From: CBDIDH01 sp965277595
Lineage (GTDB): Bacteria; Planctomycetota; Planctomycetia; Isosphaerales; Isosphaeraceae
Direction: 5' to 3'
Length of the DNA stretch: 64,000 bases
NCBI GenBank assembly: GCA_965277595.1
Contig: CBDIDH010000002.1
Location: 310,001-374,000 of the forward strand
Both the position numbers and the translations under genes were made by a program. Below, piece after piece: positions 47,324 to 56,792 of the stretch (the stretch's first letter is position 1; every line of letters starts with the position of its first letter). Below the pieces are notes generated by a model that worked only from the letters and a program-made list of their open reading frames with translations, was not told the DNA's origin and did not search any database.

Positions 47324-48446
47324 CCCGAATCTCACCCCTCAAACCTCTGAGCACCGACTCAATCCGCCTCCGATGCGACGGGCGAAACGGAAGACCCTCA
47401 CCCGGCCCCGGCGGATCGGGAACAAGCCGACGGGCGATCTCCAGGATGAGTCGTTCCATTCCCTCGCCGTGATGAGCCGAGACCGTCAGATCGGCGAGAT
47501 TCAAGGCATCCCATGCCGCTGGAAGATCCGACTTCGAACCGACGATCAATCCCCCGGCCGCGCGAACGTCTTCGATCAAGGCATGGTCAAACGCCGGCAA
47601 GGGCTCGGAGCGATCGACGACCAGGAGGGTCAAATCCGCCTCGGCGTGTCGAGCGCGGGCGAGTTCAATGCCGGCGGATTCGATGGCATCGGCTGGGGCG
47701 TCGCGAAGACCGGCGGTGTCGGCAATCACGACGGGCCAGCCGTCAAAAGCGGTGCGGAGGGTCACGACATCGCGGGTCGTCCCGGGTGAAGGATCAACAA
47801 TCGCCCGATCATATCCGGCCAGGGCATTGAATAACCGGCTCTTGCCGACGTTCGGCCTTCCCGCGAGGGCGATCGACCATCCCGAGATCAGGCGCAACCC
47901 AACGCTCGCCCGAGCGGCGAGTCGTTCACAACGCTCGATCGCCCCGTTTCGATCGGTTTCCGCCTGCCTGTCAATCGCGTCAAACTCACGTTCCAGCGCT
48001 CCTTGCGCCTGTTCCAGCAAGATCTCGGCGACGCGAAAGGTCGGCGCCCGAGCGAGTTCGACCAGGGCCTCGGCCTCGGTTCGCGACCGGGCGTTCGTGC
48101 GCACCCAGGCGATCGGCTGTCTCCGCTCGGCCCCGGCCGCGATAAGAGCCTCGACCACCAGACTCACCGCGGCCGGACCTCCGTGTCCGTGAATCTCAAC
48201 CTCGGGCGGTTCAGCACCGAAGACCATCGCGACGACCTCATCGCCCGACCCCGCTCCGACCCGGCCGAACCTCGGTCGATTCCTCGGCGTTTCCGAGAGT
48301 CGAAGGCCCCGGGCAGGCTGGAAGACCGCATCGGCGATCTCCAGGGCACGCGGACCCCAGACCCGAATCACCGCGAGCGCCCCGCGAGCCTCGGGGGTCA
48401 GGACGCAAACCCGGGTCGTGGTCGTTTCCGCAGTCCAGGGCCGCAC
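47304..48446 (-). CDS. MnmE/TrmE-like GTPase lacking the C-terminal Cys motif
   Basis: MnmE modifies wobble uridine in tRNA together with MnmG. This 380-residue homologue has an MnmE-type N-terminal domain, then a G domain with G1 GRPNVGKS, the potassium-loop and switch region DPSPGTTRD, G3 DTAGLRD and G4 GSKSDL. Canonical MnmE is about 450 residues and ends in CIGK with an essential Cys. Here the protein ends GEIREMTDDR, and those last codons come from repeat copy D. Either the tail was replaced by the repeat, or this is a divergent Cys-less subfamily. It starts with GTG 4 bp after coaX and is the last gene of the rpmA-obgE-coaX unit. The GTPase identity is firm; modification activity is doubtful. 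Confidence 0.82.
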   Translation of the reverse strand: MRPWTAETTTTRVCVLTPEARGALAVIRVWGPRALEIADAVFQPARGLRLSETPRNRPRFGRVGAGSGDEVVAMVFGAEPPEVEIHGHGGPAAVSLVVEALIAAGAERRQPIAWVRTNARSRTEAEALVELARAPTFRVAEILLEQAQGALEREFDAIDRQAETDRNGAIERCERLAARASVGLRLISGWSIALAGRPNVGKSRLFNALAGYDRAIVDPSPGTTRDVVTLRTAFDGWPVVIADTAGLRDAPADAIESAGIELARARHAEADLTLLVVDRSEPLPAFDHALIEDVRAAGGLIVGSKSDLPAAWDALNLADLTVSAHHGEGMERLILEIARRLVPDPPGPGEGLPFRPSHRRRIESVLRGLRGEIREMTDDR

Positions 48447-48450
48447 GATT

Positions 48451-49233
48451 TCAGCCCCTCGGCGCCTTGAAGGCGACCCCGGCGAGGCCCCGGAGGACCA
48501 GGTCGGGCACGACCTCGGACCCCGGCCAGGCCAAGGACCGGGCGAGCGTCGGGGCGTCGCCGCCGGTCCAGACGACCCAGGGATTCGGCTCCAGATCGTT
48601 GGCCTGACGCGAGATCAACTCGCGAAGAGCACCCACGACGCCCCAGTAAACCCCGGCTTCCAAGGCGGGAAAGGTTGACGGTCCCCAGGCGGGCGGCTCC
48701 TCGCGCGGCAGGGCCAGCGGAAGCTGCGCCGTGAGCATGTTCAGGGCCTTCGCCGAGAGGCCAAGCCCGGCCGCGATCGCCCCGCCTTGCCATTCGCCCA
48801 AGGCCGAGACCCGTTCGACCGTGACCGCCGTTCCACAGAGCACGACCAGCCCCGGACGACCGACCCGTCGGTCGCCGAGCGCTCCCAGAACCGCCAAGGC
48901 ACGGTCGGCCCCGGCCGTTTCCGGTTCGGTCAGGCCATGCCGGATGGGCACCTCGGCCGCCGACCGGAACCAGGCGGGTTGCTCGACGCCTCGCGCCTGC
49001 AAAAACGCGGCAAGTCGCGACGCGACCGGAGGATTGACCGAGGCGATCGCCCAGGCATCCGCGCCGCGGGCCTTGGGCAATCGCGTCCAGGCGTCGGCCC
49101 AGGCGGGTTCGTCCGCGACGTCGAGCGTGACGACGTCAACGACCTCGCCACGGTGATCGACCCGACCCCACTTCAGCCGCGAGTTCCCCAGGTCGGCGAC
49201 GATCCGCGAGGCGGTCGGACTTCGGGGGAGCAT
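48451..49233 (-). CDS. coaX: Type III pantothenate kinase
   Basis: CoaX phosphorylates pantothenate, the first step of coenzyme A synthesis. The 260-residue product belongs to the ASKHA fold, with DLGNSRLKWG near the N-terminus, GADRALAVLGA in the middle and CGTAVTVERV for phosphate 2. The usual DxGT Asp before GTA reads Cys here (VLCGTAVTV), a small deviation to note. The length is normal. It is 6 bp downstream of obgE and 4 bp upstream of the MnmE-like gene. The assignment is good. Confidence 0.88.
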   Translation of the reverse strand: MLPRSPTASRIVADLGNSRLKWGRVDHRGEVVDVVTLDVADEPAWADAWTRLPKARGADAWAIASVNPPVASRLAAFLQARGVEQPAWFRSAAEVPIRHGLTEPETAGADRALAVLGALGDRRVGRPGLVVLCGTAVTVERVSALGEWQGGAIAAGLGLSAKALNMLTAQLPLALPREEPPAWGPSTFPALEAGVYWGVVGALRELISRQANDLEPNPWVVWTGGDAPTLARSLAWPGSEVVPDLVLRGLAGVAFKAPRG

Positions 49234-49239
49234 GGGCGA

Positions 49240-50331
49240 TTATTCCGGGGCGACGTCCGAGGGTCGCTCGTCTCCGGCGTTCGAGGCCGCGAGCGCGGAC
49301 TCGGCCGCGGCCGTCGCGCGATCCTCTTCTTCCAACGTCGGCGGAAGCTGGCTCAAAAGTTCGCTGATCCGATGAATCAAGGGGGGAATGCCCTGCCCGG
49401 TCACGGCTGAGATCGTCAACGGCTCTCGACAAAGTTCGGCCGCGATCCGCTCCGCGGCGTCCGAGGCGCCGCTCACGTCCATCTTGGTGAGGACCAGAAG
49501 CTCGGGCCTGCGGGCGAGCGCGGGGCTGTAATAGGCGAGTTCCTGACGGATGGTTCGATAGCTCGCCACCGGGTCGGAACCGTCGATCGGCACGGCGTCG
49601 AGCAGGTGAACGAGCAATCGGGTCCGCTCGACGTGGCGGAGAAACTCGTGACCGAGGCCGTGCCCTTCGTGGGCGCCTTCGATCAGGCCGGGGATGTCGG
49701 CCACGACAAAGGCGTGATCAAGGCCGCCCGAGACCGTGCCGAGGTTCGGATACTTGGTCGTGAACGGGTAATCGGCAATCTCGGGATGAGCCCGCGAGAT
49801 CCGCGAGAGCAGGGTCGACTTGCCCGCGTTCGGCAGGCCGATCAACCCCACGTCGGCAATGACTTTCAATTCCAGGTTCACCCAGCGCTCCTCGCCGGGC
49901 AAGCCCGCCTCGTGCTGCCTGGGCGCCCGGTTCGTCGCCGACTTGAAGTGCGCGTTGCCGAAGCCGCCGCGCCCTCCTCGGGCGACGATCACCGAGTCAC
50001 CTTCCTGTTTCATGTCACGGAGGACGTTCTTGCGGTCGCGGTCGCGGACGATCGTTCCCGAGGGGACCTCGATGATCAGGTCATCGGCGTTCCGGCCGGT
50101 GCAGTCCGACCCCTGGCCATGCTCGCCGCGATCGGCCTTCCAGTGCCTTTGCGACGACAGATGCGCGAGGTTGGTGTGCCCCTGCGTGGCCCGGACGATG
50201 ACGTGGCCCCCCCGGCCGCCGTCGCCGCCGTTGGGACCCCCCTTTGGTACGTACTTCTCGCGACGAAAGCTCAGGCAGCCGTTGCCGCCGTCGCCCCCTT
50301 TGACGTAAATCGTGACGCGGTCCACGAACAT
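49240..50331 (-). CDS. obgE: GTPase Obg/CgtA
   Basis: Obg is an essential GTPase involved in late large-subunit ribosome assembly and stress control. The 363-residue product has the glycine-rich Obg fold at the N-terminus (VKGGDGGNGCLSFRREKY, PNGGDGGRGGHV), then a G domain with GLPNAGKSTLL, FTTKYPNLG, DIPGLIEGAHEG and LTKMD. A short acidic, Ala-rich tail ends the protein. It is 85 bp downstream of rpmA in the conserved L27-Obg order. The assignment is firm. Confidence 0.96.
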   Translation of the reverse strand: MFVDRVTIYVKGGDGGNGCLSFRREKYVPKGGPNGGDGGRGGHVIVRATQGHTNLAHLSSQRHWKADRGEHGQGSDCTGRNADDLIIEVPSGTIVRDRDRKNVLRDMKQEGDSVIVARGGRGGFGNAHFKSATNRAPRQHEAGLPGEERWVNLELKVIADVGLIGLPNAGKSTLLSRISRAHPEIADYPFTTKYPNLGTVSGGLDHAFVVADIPGLIEGAHEGHGLGHEFLRHVERTRLLVHLLDAVPIDGSDPVASYRTIRQELAYYSPALARRPELLVLTKMDVSGASDAAERIAAELCREPLTISAVTGQGIPPLIHRISELLSQLPPTLEEEDRATAAAESALAASNAGDERPSDVAPE

Positions 50332-50416
50332 TTCAGGTCACCCCGTCCGGGTCAGAGCCGAACCCGTAGGGTGCGCGAGCCAGAGCGACGCACCGATCGA
50401 GCAAGCCGGCTTCCGT

Positions 50417-50680
50417 TCAGTTCGCGTTCGAGACGGCGAGCGGCTCGACATTGATTCTGCGCCCGTTACGGTCAAACTTGATCGTCCCCTCGATCAGCGA
50501 GAAGATCGTCCAGTCTCGACCGACGCCGACGTTCTTACCGGCCTGCCACTTGGTGCCATTCTGTCGGCAGATGATGCTTCCAGGCTTGGCGTACTGCCCG
50601 CCGTAAAGCTTGATGCCGAGCATCTTGGGATTCGAGTCGCGGCCGTTGCGGCTTGACCCCTGGCCTTTTTTGTGAGCCAT
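50417..50680 (-). CDS. rpmA: 50S ribosomal protein L27
   Basis: The 87-residue product begins MAHKKGQGSSRNGRDSN and continues KMLGIKLYGGQYAKPGSI, the normal L27 sequence. It binds near the peptidyl transferase centre. No N-terminal extension needing protease processing is present. It heads the obgE-coaX-mnmE-like unit. The usual upstream partner rplU (L21) is absent; the 470 bases upstream contain no ribosomal gene. Confidence 0.97.
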   Translation of the reverse strand: MAHKKGQGSSRNGRDSNPKMLGIKLYGGQYAKPGSIICRQNGTKWQAGKNVGVGRDWTIFSLIEGTIKFDRNGRRINVEPLAVSNAN

Positions 50681-50719
50681 CTGCGTCGTCCCGTCCTGTC
50701 GAAACCGAATCGATTGCCG

Positions 50720-50748
50720 ACGCGGCGGGGATGGAAACCCCGCCGCGT
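50720..50748 (-). promoter_or_regulatory. Stable hairpin in the rpmA leader
   Basis: An exact 11-bp GC-rich stem (50720-50730 with 50738-50748) with a 7-base loop lies 40 bases upstream of rpmA on its sense strand. No U-tract follows, so it is unlikely to be a full terminator. It may be a leader regulatory structure, such as a ribosomal-protein binding site. The rest of the 470-base gap (to 51,151) shows no gene. Confidence 0.4.
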
Positions 50749-51151
50749 TCCAAGCCGATCATCTTAGCGGTTTCGCACCCTCCGCGACAAGGCCAAGAAA
50801 GTTGAGCCTTCCGGCTCTCTCCATTCGCGATGAGCCACCACGATTTGAGCCTGTTGACTGACAACTCATGACACGCTTTCCGCGAGGGGAAGGGGGCTTG
50901 GCCAGGCTCAGTCAGCAACGGTCGAAACGTCGCGGAGATGGTACGCGGATTGTGACATCGGGAGGCCCTGGACGTGTGGTTTGACAACGCTCTGGCATCG
51001 ACGCTCGAATCGTAATCTATGTTTCCAGCAGTCCATTGCGCGCCAAGTTTTGCGACCCGATCCAAGACGCGACCTGAAGAAGGGGTGCGTTTAAGGCAAA
51101 TCAATCTCCGCACCGCTGAATTCCCCCCTTTTGCCCGCGATCGAGGAGCCC

Positions 51152-51529
51152 ATGAGAAAAATCCTGATCGTCGAGGATGACGAGATGAACAGGGACATGC
51201 TCTCCCAGCGCCTGGAATTACGGGGATACCAGATCGTCGAGGCGATCGATGGTCTGGAAGGGATCGCTCGGGCGCGGACGGACTTGCCGGACCTGATCTT
51301 GATGGACGTCAACCTTCCCGAAATGGACGGCTGGGAAGCCACCCGACGGCTCAAGGCCGACATGGCCACGCGATCCATCCCGATCCTGGCGCTGACGGCT
51401 CACGCCCTCGTCGGTGATCGAGACAAGGCCCTGAACGCCGGCTGCGACGACTATGATTCCAAGCCGGTCGACCTGGCCAGACTCTTGAAGAAGATGGAGA
51501 CATTGCTCTCGCGGGAGGCGTCGACGTGA
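51152..51529 (+). CDS. Single-domain response regulator receiver (CheY-like)
   Basis: The 125-residue product is one receiver domain: acidic pair in ILIVEDDEMNRDML, phosphoacceptor Asp in ILMDVNLPEMDGWE, switch Thr in LALTAHA and Lys in DSKPVD. I chose ATG 51152 (AGGAG directly upstream) over TTG 51131. The sequence MNRDMLSQRLE is also found at the start of the next gene, showing that the two receivers are paralogous. Its stop overlaps the GTG of that gene (GTGA), so the two are coupled. It probably takes phosphate from a hybrid kinase and passes it on. The assignment is firm. Confidence 0.93.
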   Translation: MRKILIVEDDEMNRDMLSQRLELRGYQIVEAIDGLEGIARARTDLPDLILMDVNLPEMDGWEATRRLKADMATRSIPILALTAHALVGDRDKALNAGCDDYDSKPVDLARLLKKMETLLSREAST

Positions 51530-53703
51530 CGACTATACCGGGCAGACTGCTTGTCGTCGACGACAACGAGATGAATCGGGACATGCTTTCGCAACGTCTC
51601 GAAATGAACGGTTATGAAGTCGTCGCCGTCGAGGGGGGCCGAGACGCCCTTGACGCCGTCGAGCATCACGATTTCGACGTGATCCTGCTCGACATCATGA
51701 TGCCGGAAATCAATGGAGTGGAGGTTCTCAAGACGCTCCGCGAGACCTATTCTCCGGCCGACCTTCCGATCATCATGGTGACGGCGAAGGATCAAAGCGA
51801 GGACATCGTCGAGGCGCTGAACTGGGGCGCCAACGATTACGTGACCAAGCCGATCGACTTTCCCGTCGTCATGGCGAGGATCGCCACGCAGGTCACCGCC
51901 AGGAAAGCCCGAGCGGCCCTTGCCGAGAGCGAGGCGCGTTACGCCCTCGCGGCGCAAGGGGCCAATGACGGCCTCTGGGACTGGAACCTCGCCGCCGACG
52001 AAATCTATTTCTCGCCGCGCTGGAAGGCCATGCTCGGCCACGAGCCGGACGAGATCGGGTCAAGCCCCGACGAGTGGTTTCAGCGGATTCATCCCGACGC
52101 CCTGGAAGGGTTCCAGACCTGTCTCGCCGGGCACCTTCAAGGACTGACCGAATATTTTGAGTTCGAGATTCGCCTCCTGCACGCCGATCGCGCGTATCGG
52201 TGGATGCTGAGCCGAGGCGTTGCGATCCGGGGGCCGGGAGGTCGAGCCCGGCGGCTCGCGGGGTCGCTGACCGACATCACCGAGGCCAAGGTCTCGGACG
52301 CCCTGACCGGCATGCCGAACCGGGTCCTCTTCATGGACCGACTCGAACGGGCTCTGGCGCGTTCGAAGCGTTATCCTGACTACAGGTTCGCGGTCATGTT
52401 CCTCGACCTCGACCATTTCAAGCTGATCAACGACAGCCTCGGCCACTTCGCGGGCGATCAGTTGCTTGTCGCCGTCTCGCGTCGCCTGGAAACAACCCTT
52501 CGGGCGTCCGATACGGTCGCCAGGCCAGGGCGCGAGCATACCGTGGCGAGGCTTGGCGGCGATGAATTCACGATCCTTCTCGATGAGATCGCCGGCCCGG
52601 AGAACGCCATCAGGGTCGCCGAACGGATCGGCGCCGAGCTTTCAGCACCCTTCCTGATTGACGGTCACGAGGTCTTTGTCTCGTTCAGCATCGGCATCGC
52701 GCTCGGCAATCCCGAGTACGAGCGGCCCGACGACCTGACCCGCGACGCCGACACGGCGATGTATGTCGCCAAGTCGCGCGGAAAGTCGCGTTACGAGATG
52801 TTCGATACCAAGATGCGCGACCAGGCGTTGGCTCGCCTCGGCCTGGAACGAGAGCTGCGCCAGGCCCTCTCGCGCCACGAGTTCGTGGTGCAGTATCAGC
52901 CGATCGTCTCGCTCAAGACCAGCCGCCTGATCGGGTTCGAGGCGCTAGTCCGCTGGAATCATCCCCAGCGCGGGCTGATCGGGCCGAATGAGTTCATCGC
53001 CCTGGCCGAGGAAACAGGTCTCATCGTGCCGATCGGCTGGTGGGTCCTCGAAGAATCGTGCCGAAAAATGGCCGACTGGCGGGCTCGATTCTCGGTCGAC
53101 TTTCCGCTGGTCATCAGCGTGAACCTTTCGAGCAAGCAATTCATCCAGGCGGGCCTGGTCGAACAGGTCGAGCAGACCCTTCGCGAGGTTGGACTCGAAC
53201 CCCGCTACCTCAAGCTTGAGATCACCGAGAGCGTGATCATGAACGACCCGGCCGCCGCCTCGGCCATGCTCTGCCGACTCCGCGACCTGGGCGTTCGGAT
53301 CAGCATCGACGACTTCGGAACCGGCTACTCCTCCTTGAGCTACCTTCAGCGCTTTCCCATCGACACCCTCAAGATCGACCGTTCGTTCGTCCGCGACCTC
53401 GGTGCCGCGAAGGTTGACTCGGAGATCATCCGTTCCATCATCTCGCTGGCGCAGGCGCTCGATATGGACGTCGTCGCCGAAGGCGTGGAAACGACCATGC
53501 AGCGCGATTTTCTCGAAAATCTCGGCTGCGAACACGGCCAGGGCTATTATTTCTCGCGGTCGATCGAGCACGGCGTGGCCGAGGAAATGATTGTCCATAG
53601 CCTCAGAGACCGTACCGGCGAGGTTGGACCGATCCACGTCCTTCCCACGACACCCCGACGCACCAACTCCGCCGTCGCCCCGGATGCGCCGACCCACGGA
53701 TAG
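51526..53703 (+). CDS. Receiver-PAS-GGDEF-EAL cyclic-di-GMP protein
   Basis: The 725-residue product has a receiver domain (1-125, phosphoacceptor in ILLDIMMPEINGVE), a PAS/PAC domain (about 135-245), a GGDEF domain with intact RLGGDEFTIL, and an EAL domain with GFEALVRWNHP, the EITE metal motif and DDFGTGYSSL. Both cyclase and phosphodiesterase motifs look complete, so it could make and degrade c-di-GMP under receiver control. The GTG start has GGGAGG 8 nt upstream and overlaps the preceding receiver gene. It ends 189 bp before the hydrogenase operon. Confidence 0.95.
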   Translation: MTTIPGRLLVVDDNEMNRDMLSQRLEMNGYEVVAVEGGRDALDAVEHHDFDVILLDIMMPEINGVEVLKTLRETYSPADLPIIMVTAKDQSEDIVEALNWGANDYVTKPIDFPVVMARIATQVTARKARAALAESEARYALAAQGANDGLWDWNLAADEIYFSPRWKAMLGHEPDEIGSSPDEWFQRIHPDALEGFQTCLAGHLQGLTEYFEFEIRLLHADRAYRWMLSRGVAIRGPGGRARRLAGSLTDITEAKVSDALTGMPNRVLFMDRLERALARSKRYPDYRFAVMFLDLDHFKLINDSLGHFAGDQLLVAVSRRLETTLRASDTVARPGREHTVARLGGDEFTILLDEIAGPENAIRVAERIGAELSAPFLIDGHEVFVSFSIGIALGNPEYERPDDLTRDADTAMYVAKSRGKSRYEMFDTKMRDQALARLGLERELRQALSRHEFVVQYQPIVSLKTSRLIGFEALVRWNHPQRGLIGPNEFIALAEETGLIVPIGWWVLEESCRKMADWRARFSVDFPLVISVNLSSKQFIQAGLVEQVEQTLREVGLEPRYLKLEITESVIMNDPAAASAMLCRLRDLGVRISIDDFGTGYSSLSYLQRFPIDTLKIDRSFVRDLGAAKVDSEIIRSIISLAQALDMDVVAEGVETTMQRDFLENLGCEHGQGYYFSRSIEHGVAEEMIVHSLRDRTGEVGPIHVLPTTPRRTNSAVAPDAPTHG

Positions 53704-53892
53704 GGCCGGTCTACCCGGTTCAACCGATTCGCGGGTCACAAACCCAGTAGTCCGCCAAAAAAAGCAAAGGACGGACAGCAGACGCTTTACTAAAATGTCC
53801 GTGTCGCGTATCACCAGGTCTCATTGAGTGAAAGAGTCTGTCGAGCGAGTCCTTTCGGGACGTGAAGCGCGGGTCAGTCCCAGGGAGCGAGG

Positions 53893-54981
53893 ATGAGCGT
53901 GACCGAGCCGCCGATTCCGAATGGGCGGAGAGGGGAGCCGACCCCGGCCGTCGAGACGGTGAACATCCTCTGGATCACGGCGGGCCTGGGCTGCGACGGC
54001 GACTCGATCGCGATCACCGCGGCAACGCAGCCGAGCCTGGAAGACCTGGTTCTTGGGATTATTCCCGGCTTGCCCGAGATTCGGCTTCATCATCCAGTCT
54101 TCGCGTTTGAGAACGGCGATGACTTCATGGCGGCCTTTGAACGGGCCGCGTCGGGAGAGCTTGACCCGTTTCTCCTGATCGTCGAGGGATCGATTCCCAA
54201 CGAGAAGAACAAGGACGAAGGATACTGGGCCGGTTTCGGGTTCGACCGCGCGACCGGCCAGCCGATCACGACCTGCGCCTGGCTTGACCGACTCACTCCC
54301 AAAGCCTGGGGCGTGGTTGCCGCGGGAACCTGCGCCGCATATGGCGGCATCCACGCGATTCAAGGGAATCCGACCGGCTGCATGGGCCTGCCCGACTATC
54401 TCGGCTGGGACTGGAGGTCGAAAGCTGGTGTTCCCATCGTCTGCGTGCCAGGCTGCCCGGTCCAGCCGGACAATTTCATGGAAGTGTTGCTCTATCTGCT
54501 CCGGCAGGTTGCTGGCCAGGCGCCCCCGATTCCGCTTGACGATGTTTTTCGGCCGACCTGGCTGTTTGGCCAGACCGTGCATGAGGGGTGCGACCGCGCA
54601 GGGTATTACGAGCAGGCGGAATTCACCCTGGAGTACGGCAAGCCCGAGTGTATCGTCAAGCTCGGCTGCTGGGGTCCCGTGGTGCAGTGCAACGTCGGCA
54701 AACGGGGTTGGATGAACGGAATCGGCGGCTGCGCCAATGTCGGCGGGGTTTGCATCGGCTGCACGATGCCCGGTTTTCCCGACAAATTCATGCCGTTCCT
54801 GGAGATGCCGCCAGGCGCCCAGTTATCCACGGCCGCCGTGGCGATGTATGGCAAGTCCATCCGGGCACTCCGACAGTTCACGCGAGCATCAATGAACCGT
54901 GAGCCGGACTGGAGACGCGACGGGGCCTCGATCGCGAACCGGGGTCGGGACCTGGAACCGAAGACCGGAGTCACGACATGA
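53893..54981 (+). CDS. hhyS: [NiFe] hydrogenase small subunit, group 1h type
   Basis: The 362-residue electron-transfer subunit carries three Fe-S clusters. The proximal-cluster loop reads GLGCDGDS, with Cys34 and an Asp (D37) where other hydrogenases have a second Cys. An Asp ligand of this kind is known in actinobacterial-type group 1h enzymes, which oxidise atmospheric hydrogen with oxygen tolerance. Further ligands are in GTCAAYGG, PGCPVQPDNF, HEGCDRAGYY, and the closely spaced CWGPVVQC, CANVGGVC and CTMPGF. No Tat signal peptide is present, as in other group 1h enzymes, so it likely faces the cytoplasm. GGGAG precedes the ATG. It overlaps the large-subunit start (ATGA). Confidence 0.93.
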   Translation: MSVTEPPIPNGRRGEPTPAVETVNILWITAGLGCDGDSIAITAATQPSLEDLVLGIIPGLPEIRLHHPVFAFENGDDFMAAFERAASGELDPFLLIVEGSIPNEKNKDEGYWAGFGFDRATGQPITTCAWLDRLTPKAWGVVAAGTCAAYGGIHAIQGNPTGCMGLPDYLGWDWRSKAGVPIVCVPGCPVQPDNFMEVLLYLLRQVAGQAPPIPLDDVFRPTWLFGQTVHEGCDRAGYYEQAEFTLEYGKPECIVKLGCWGPVVQCNVGKRGWMNGIGGCANVGGVCIGCTMPGFPDKFMPFLEMPPGAQLSTAAVAMYGKSIRALRQFTRASMNREPDWRRDGASIANRGRDLEPKTGVTT

Positions 54982-56792
54982 GCGCCGGTCCGATCGAGAG
55001 TTCGAAGGGTTCCACAACGCCCTCCTCGCGGGTCTCGATGTCGTGGGACCCGATCACCCGGATCGTCGGCAGCCTGGGGATACACACCGAGATTGACTTC
55101 GCCGAGCGTCGTGTCGCGGACTGCTACAGCACGTCGTCGATTTTTCGCGGCTACAGTGTCTTCATGAAGGGGAAAGACCCGCGCGACGCGCATGTGATCA
55201 CCAGCCGGATCTGCGGCATCTGCGGCGATAATCACGCGACGTGTGCCTGTTACGCCCAGAACATGGCCTTCGGCGTCAAGCCTCCGCCGATTGCCGAGTG
55301 GATCATCAACCTCGGCGAGGCCGCCGAGTCGATGTTTGACCACAACCTCTACCAGGACAACCTCGTCGGCGTCGACTTCTGCGAGCAAATGGTCCGCGAG
55401 ACAAATCCCGGCGTCCTGGATCGCGCCGAGCGCACCGAGGCCCCTCACGCTCGCGATCATGGTTATCGAACAATCGCCGACATCATGCGGTCGTTGAACC
55501 CGTTTCAGGGTGAATTTTACCGCGAGGCGCTCCAGATGAGCCGCCTGACTCGCGAGATGTTTTGCTTGATGGAAGGTCGCCACGTTCATCCGTCGACACT
55601 CTATCCCGGAGGCGTCGGCACGGTCCCCGGCATCCAGATCTTCAACGACTACCTGATGAGGCTCTTGAAGTACATTGACTTCCTCAAGAAGGCGGTTCCG
55701 CTCCACGACGATCTCTTCAACTTCTTTTACGAGGCCCTTCCCGGCTACGAGGAAGTCGGCCGGCGCAGGGTGCTCCTCGGCTGCTGGGGGTCGTTCAATG
55801 ACCCCGACGCTTGCGACTACACCTATGAGCGCATGTCCGACTGGGGCCGCGCCATGTACGTCACCCCCGGCATCGTCGTCGATGGCGAGCTAATCACGAC
55901 CGACCTGGTTGAGATTAACCTGGGAATCCGCATCCTTCTCGGTAGCTCCTTTTACGAGGACTGGCAGAGTTCCGAGACCTTTGTCACCCACGACCCGCTC
56001 GGCAATCCCATCGATCAGCGCCATCCCTGGAACCAGACGACCACGCCCCGGCCGCAAAAGCGTAATTTCGGCGACAAGTACACCTGGGTCATGTCGCCTC
56101 GCTGGTATGACCGCCGGACGGGCGAGCACCTCGCGCTCGATACCGGCGGCGGTCCGCTTGCCCGGCTCTGGGTCACGGCCCTGGCGGAGAAGGTCAATTT
56201 TGGGCACATCAAGGCGACTGGCCAGAGCGTGAAGATTCACCTTCCCAAGACCCTGACCAAGCCCGAGGTCGAGTACGAGTGGACGATTCCCCGCTGGAGC
56301 AATGCGCTCGAACGCGATCGCGCCCGGACCTATTTTCAGGCGTACGCCGCGGCCTCCGCGCTCTATTTTCTCGATCGGGCGATGGAAGAAGTTCACGCCG
56401 GGCGGACCCGAACCTGGTCGGATTACCGGGTTCCCGAGGACGGGATCGGCTGCGGTTTCCACGAAGCCGTGCGCGGCTTGCTCTCGCATCACGTCGTGAT
56501 CCGCGACGGCAAGATCGCCAACTATCATCCCTATCCGCCGACCTGCTGGAATGCCAGCCCGCGCGACTCTTTCGGTGTCCCCGGACCTTATGAAGACGCG
56601 GTCCAAGGGACGCCGATCTTCGAGGAGAACGGCCCCGACACATTCAAGGGGATCGACATCATGCGGACGGTCCGAAGCTTTGACCCCTGCCTTCCCTGTG
56701 GCGTTCACATGTACCTCGGCGGCGGCAAGACGATCGAGGTCCGCCACGCCCCGATGTTTGGCGGTCAGCCCGAGCCTGGGAGTCGACCGTGA
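54978..56792 (+). CDS. hhyL: [NiFe] hydrogenase large subunit, group 1h type
   Basis: The 604-residue catalytic subunit binds the Ni-Fe site. The N-terminal pair is in RICGICGDNHATC (Cys79 and Cys82) and the C-terminal pair in DPCLPCGVH (residues 569-577). The 27 residues after that His would be the endopeptidase-removed or retained tail. Sequence around the N-terminal motif is typical of group 1h. It is translationally coupled to the small subunit and to the NifU-like gene (GTGA overlap). No hypA-F maturation genes or dedicated protease are in the window, so they must lie elsewhere. Confidence 0.94.
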   Translation: MSAGPIESSKGSTTPSSRVSMSWDPITRIVGSLGIHTEIDFAERRVADCYSTSSIFRGYSVFMKGKDPRDAHVITSRICGICGDNHATCACYAQNMAFGVKPPPIAEWIINLGEAAESMFDHNLYQDNLVGVDFCEQMVRETNPGVLDRAERTEAPHARDHGYRTIADIMRSLNPFQGEFYREALQMSRLTREMFCLMEGRHVHPSTLYPGGVGTVPGIQIFNDYLMRLLKYIDFLKKAVPLHDDLFNFFYEALPGYEEVGRRRVLLGCWGSFNDPDACDYTYERMSDWGRAMYVTPGIVVDGELITTDLVEINLGIRILLGSSFYEDWQSSETFVTHDPLGNPIDQRHPWNQTTTPRPQKRNFGDKYTWVMSPRWYDRRTGEHLALDTGGGPLARLWVTALAEKVNFGHIKATGQSVKIHLPKTLTKPEVEYEWTIPRWSNALERDRARTYFQAYAAASALYFLDRAMEEVHAGRTRTWSDYRVPEDGIGCGFHEAVRGLLSHHVVIRDGKIANYHPYPPTCWNASPRDSFGVPGPYEDAVQGTPIFEENGPDTFKGIDIMRTVRSFDPCLPCGVHMYLGGGKTIEVRHAPMFGGQPEPGSRP

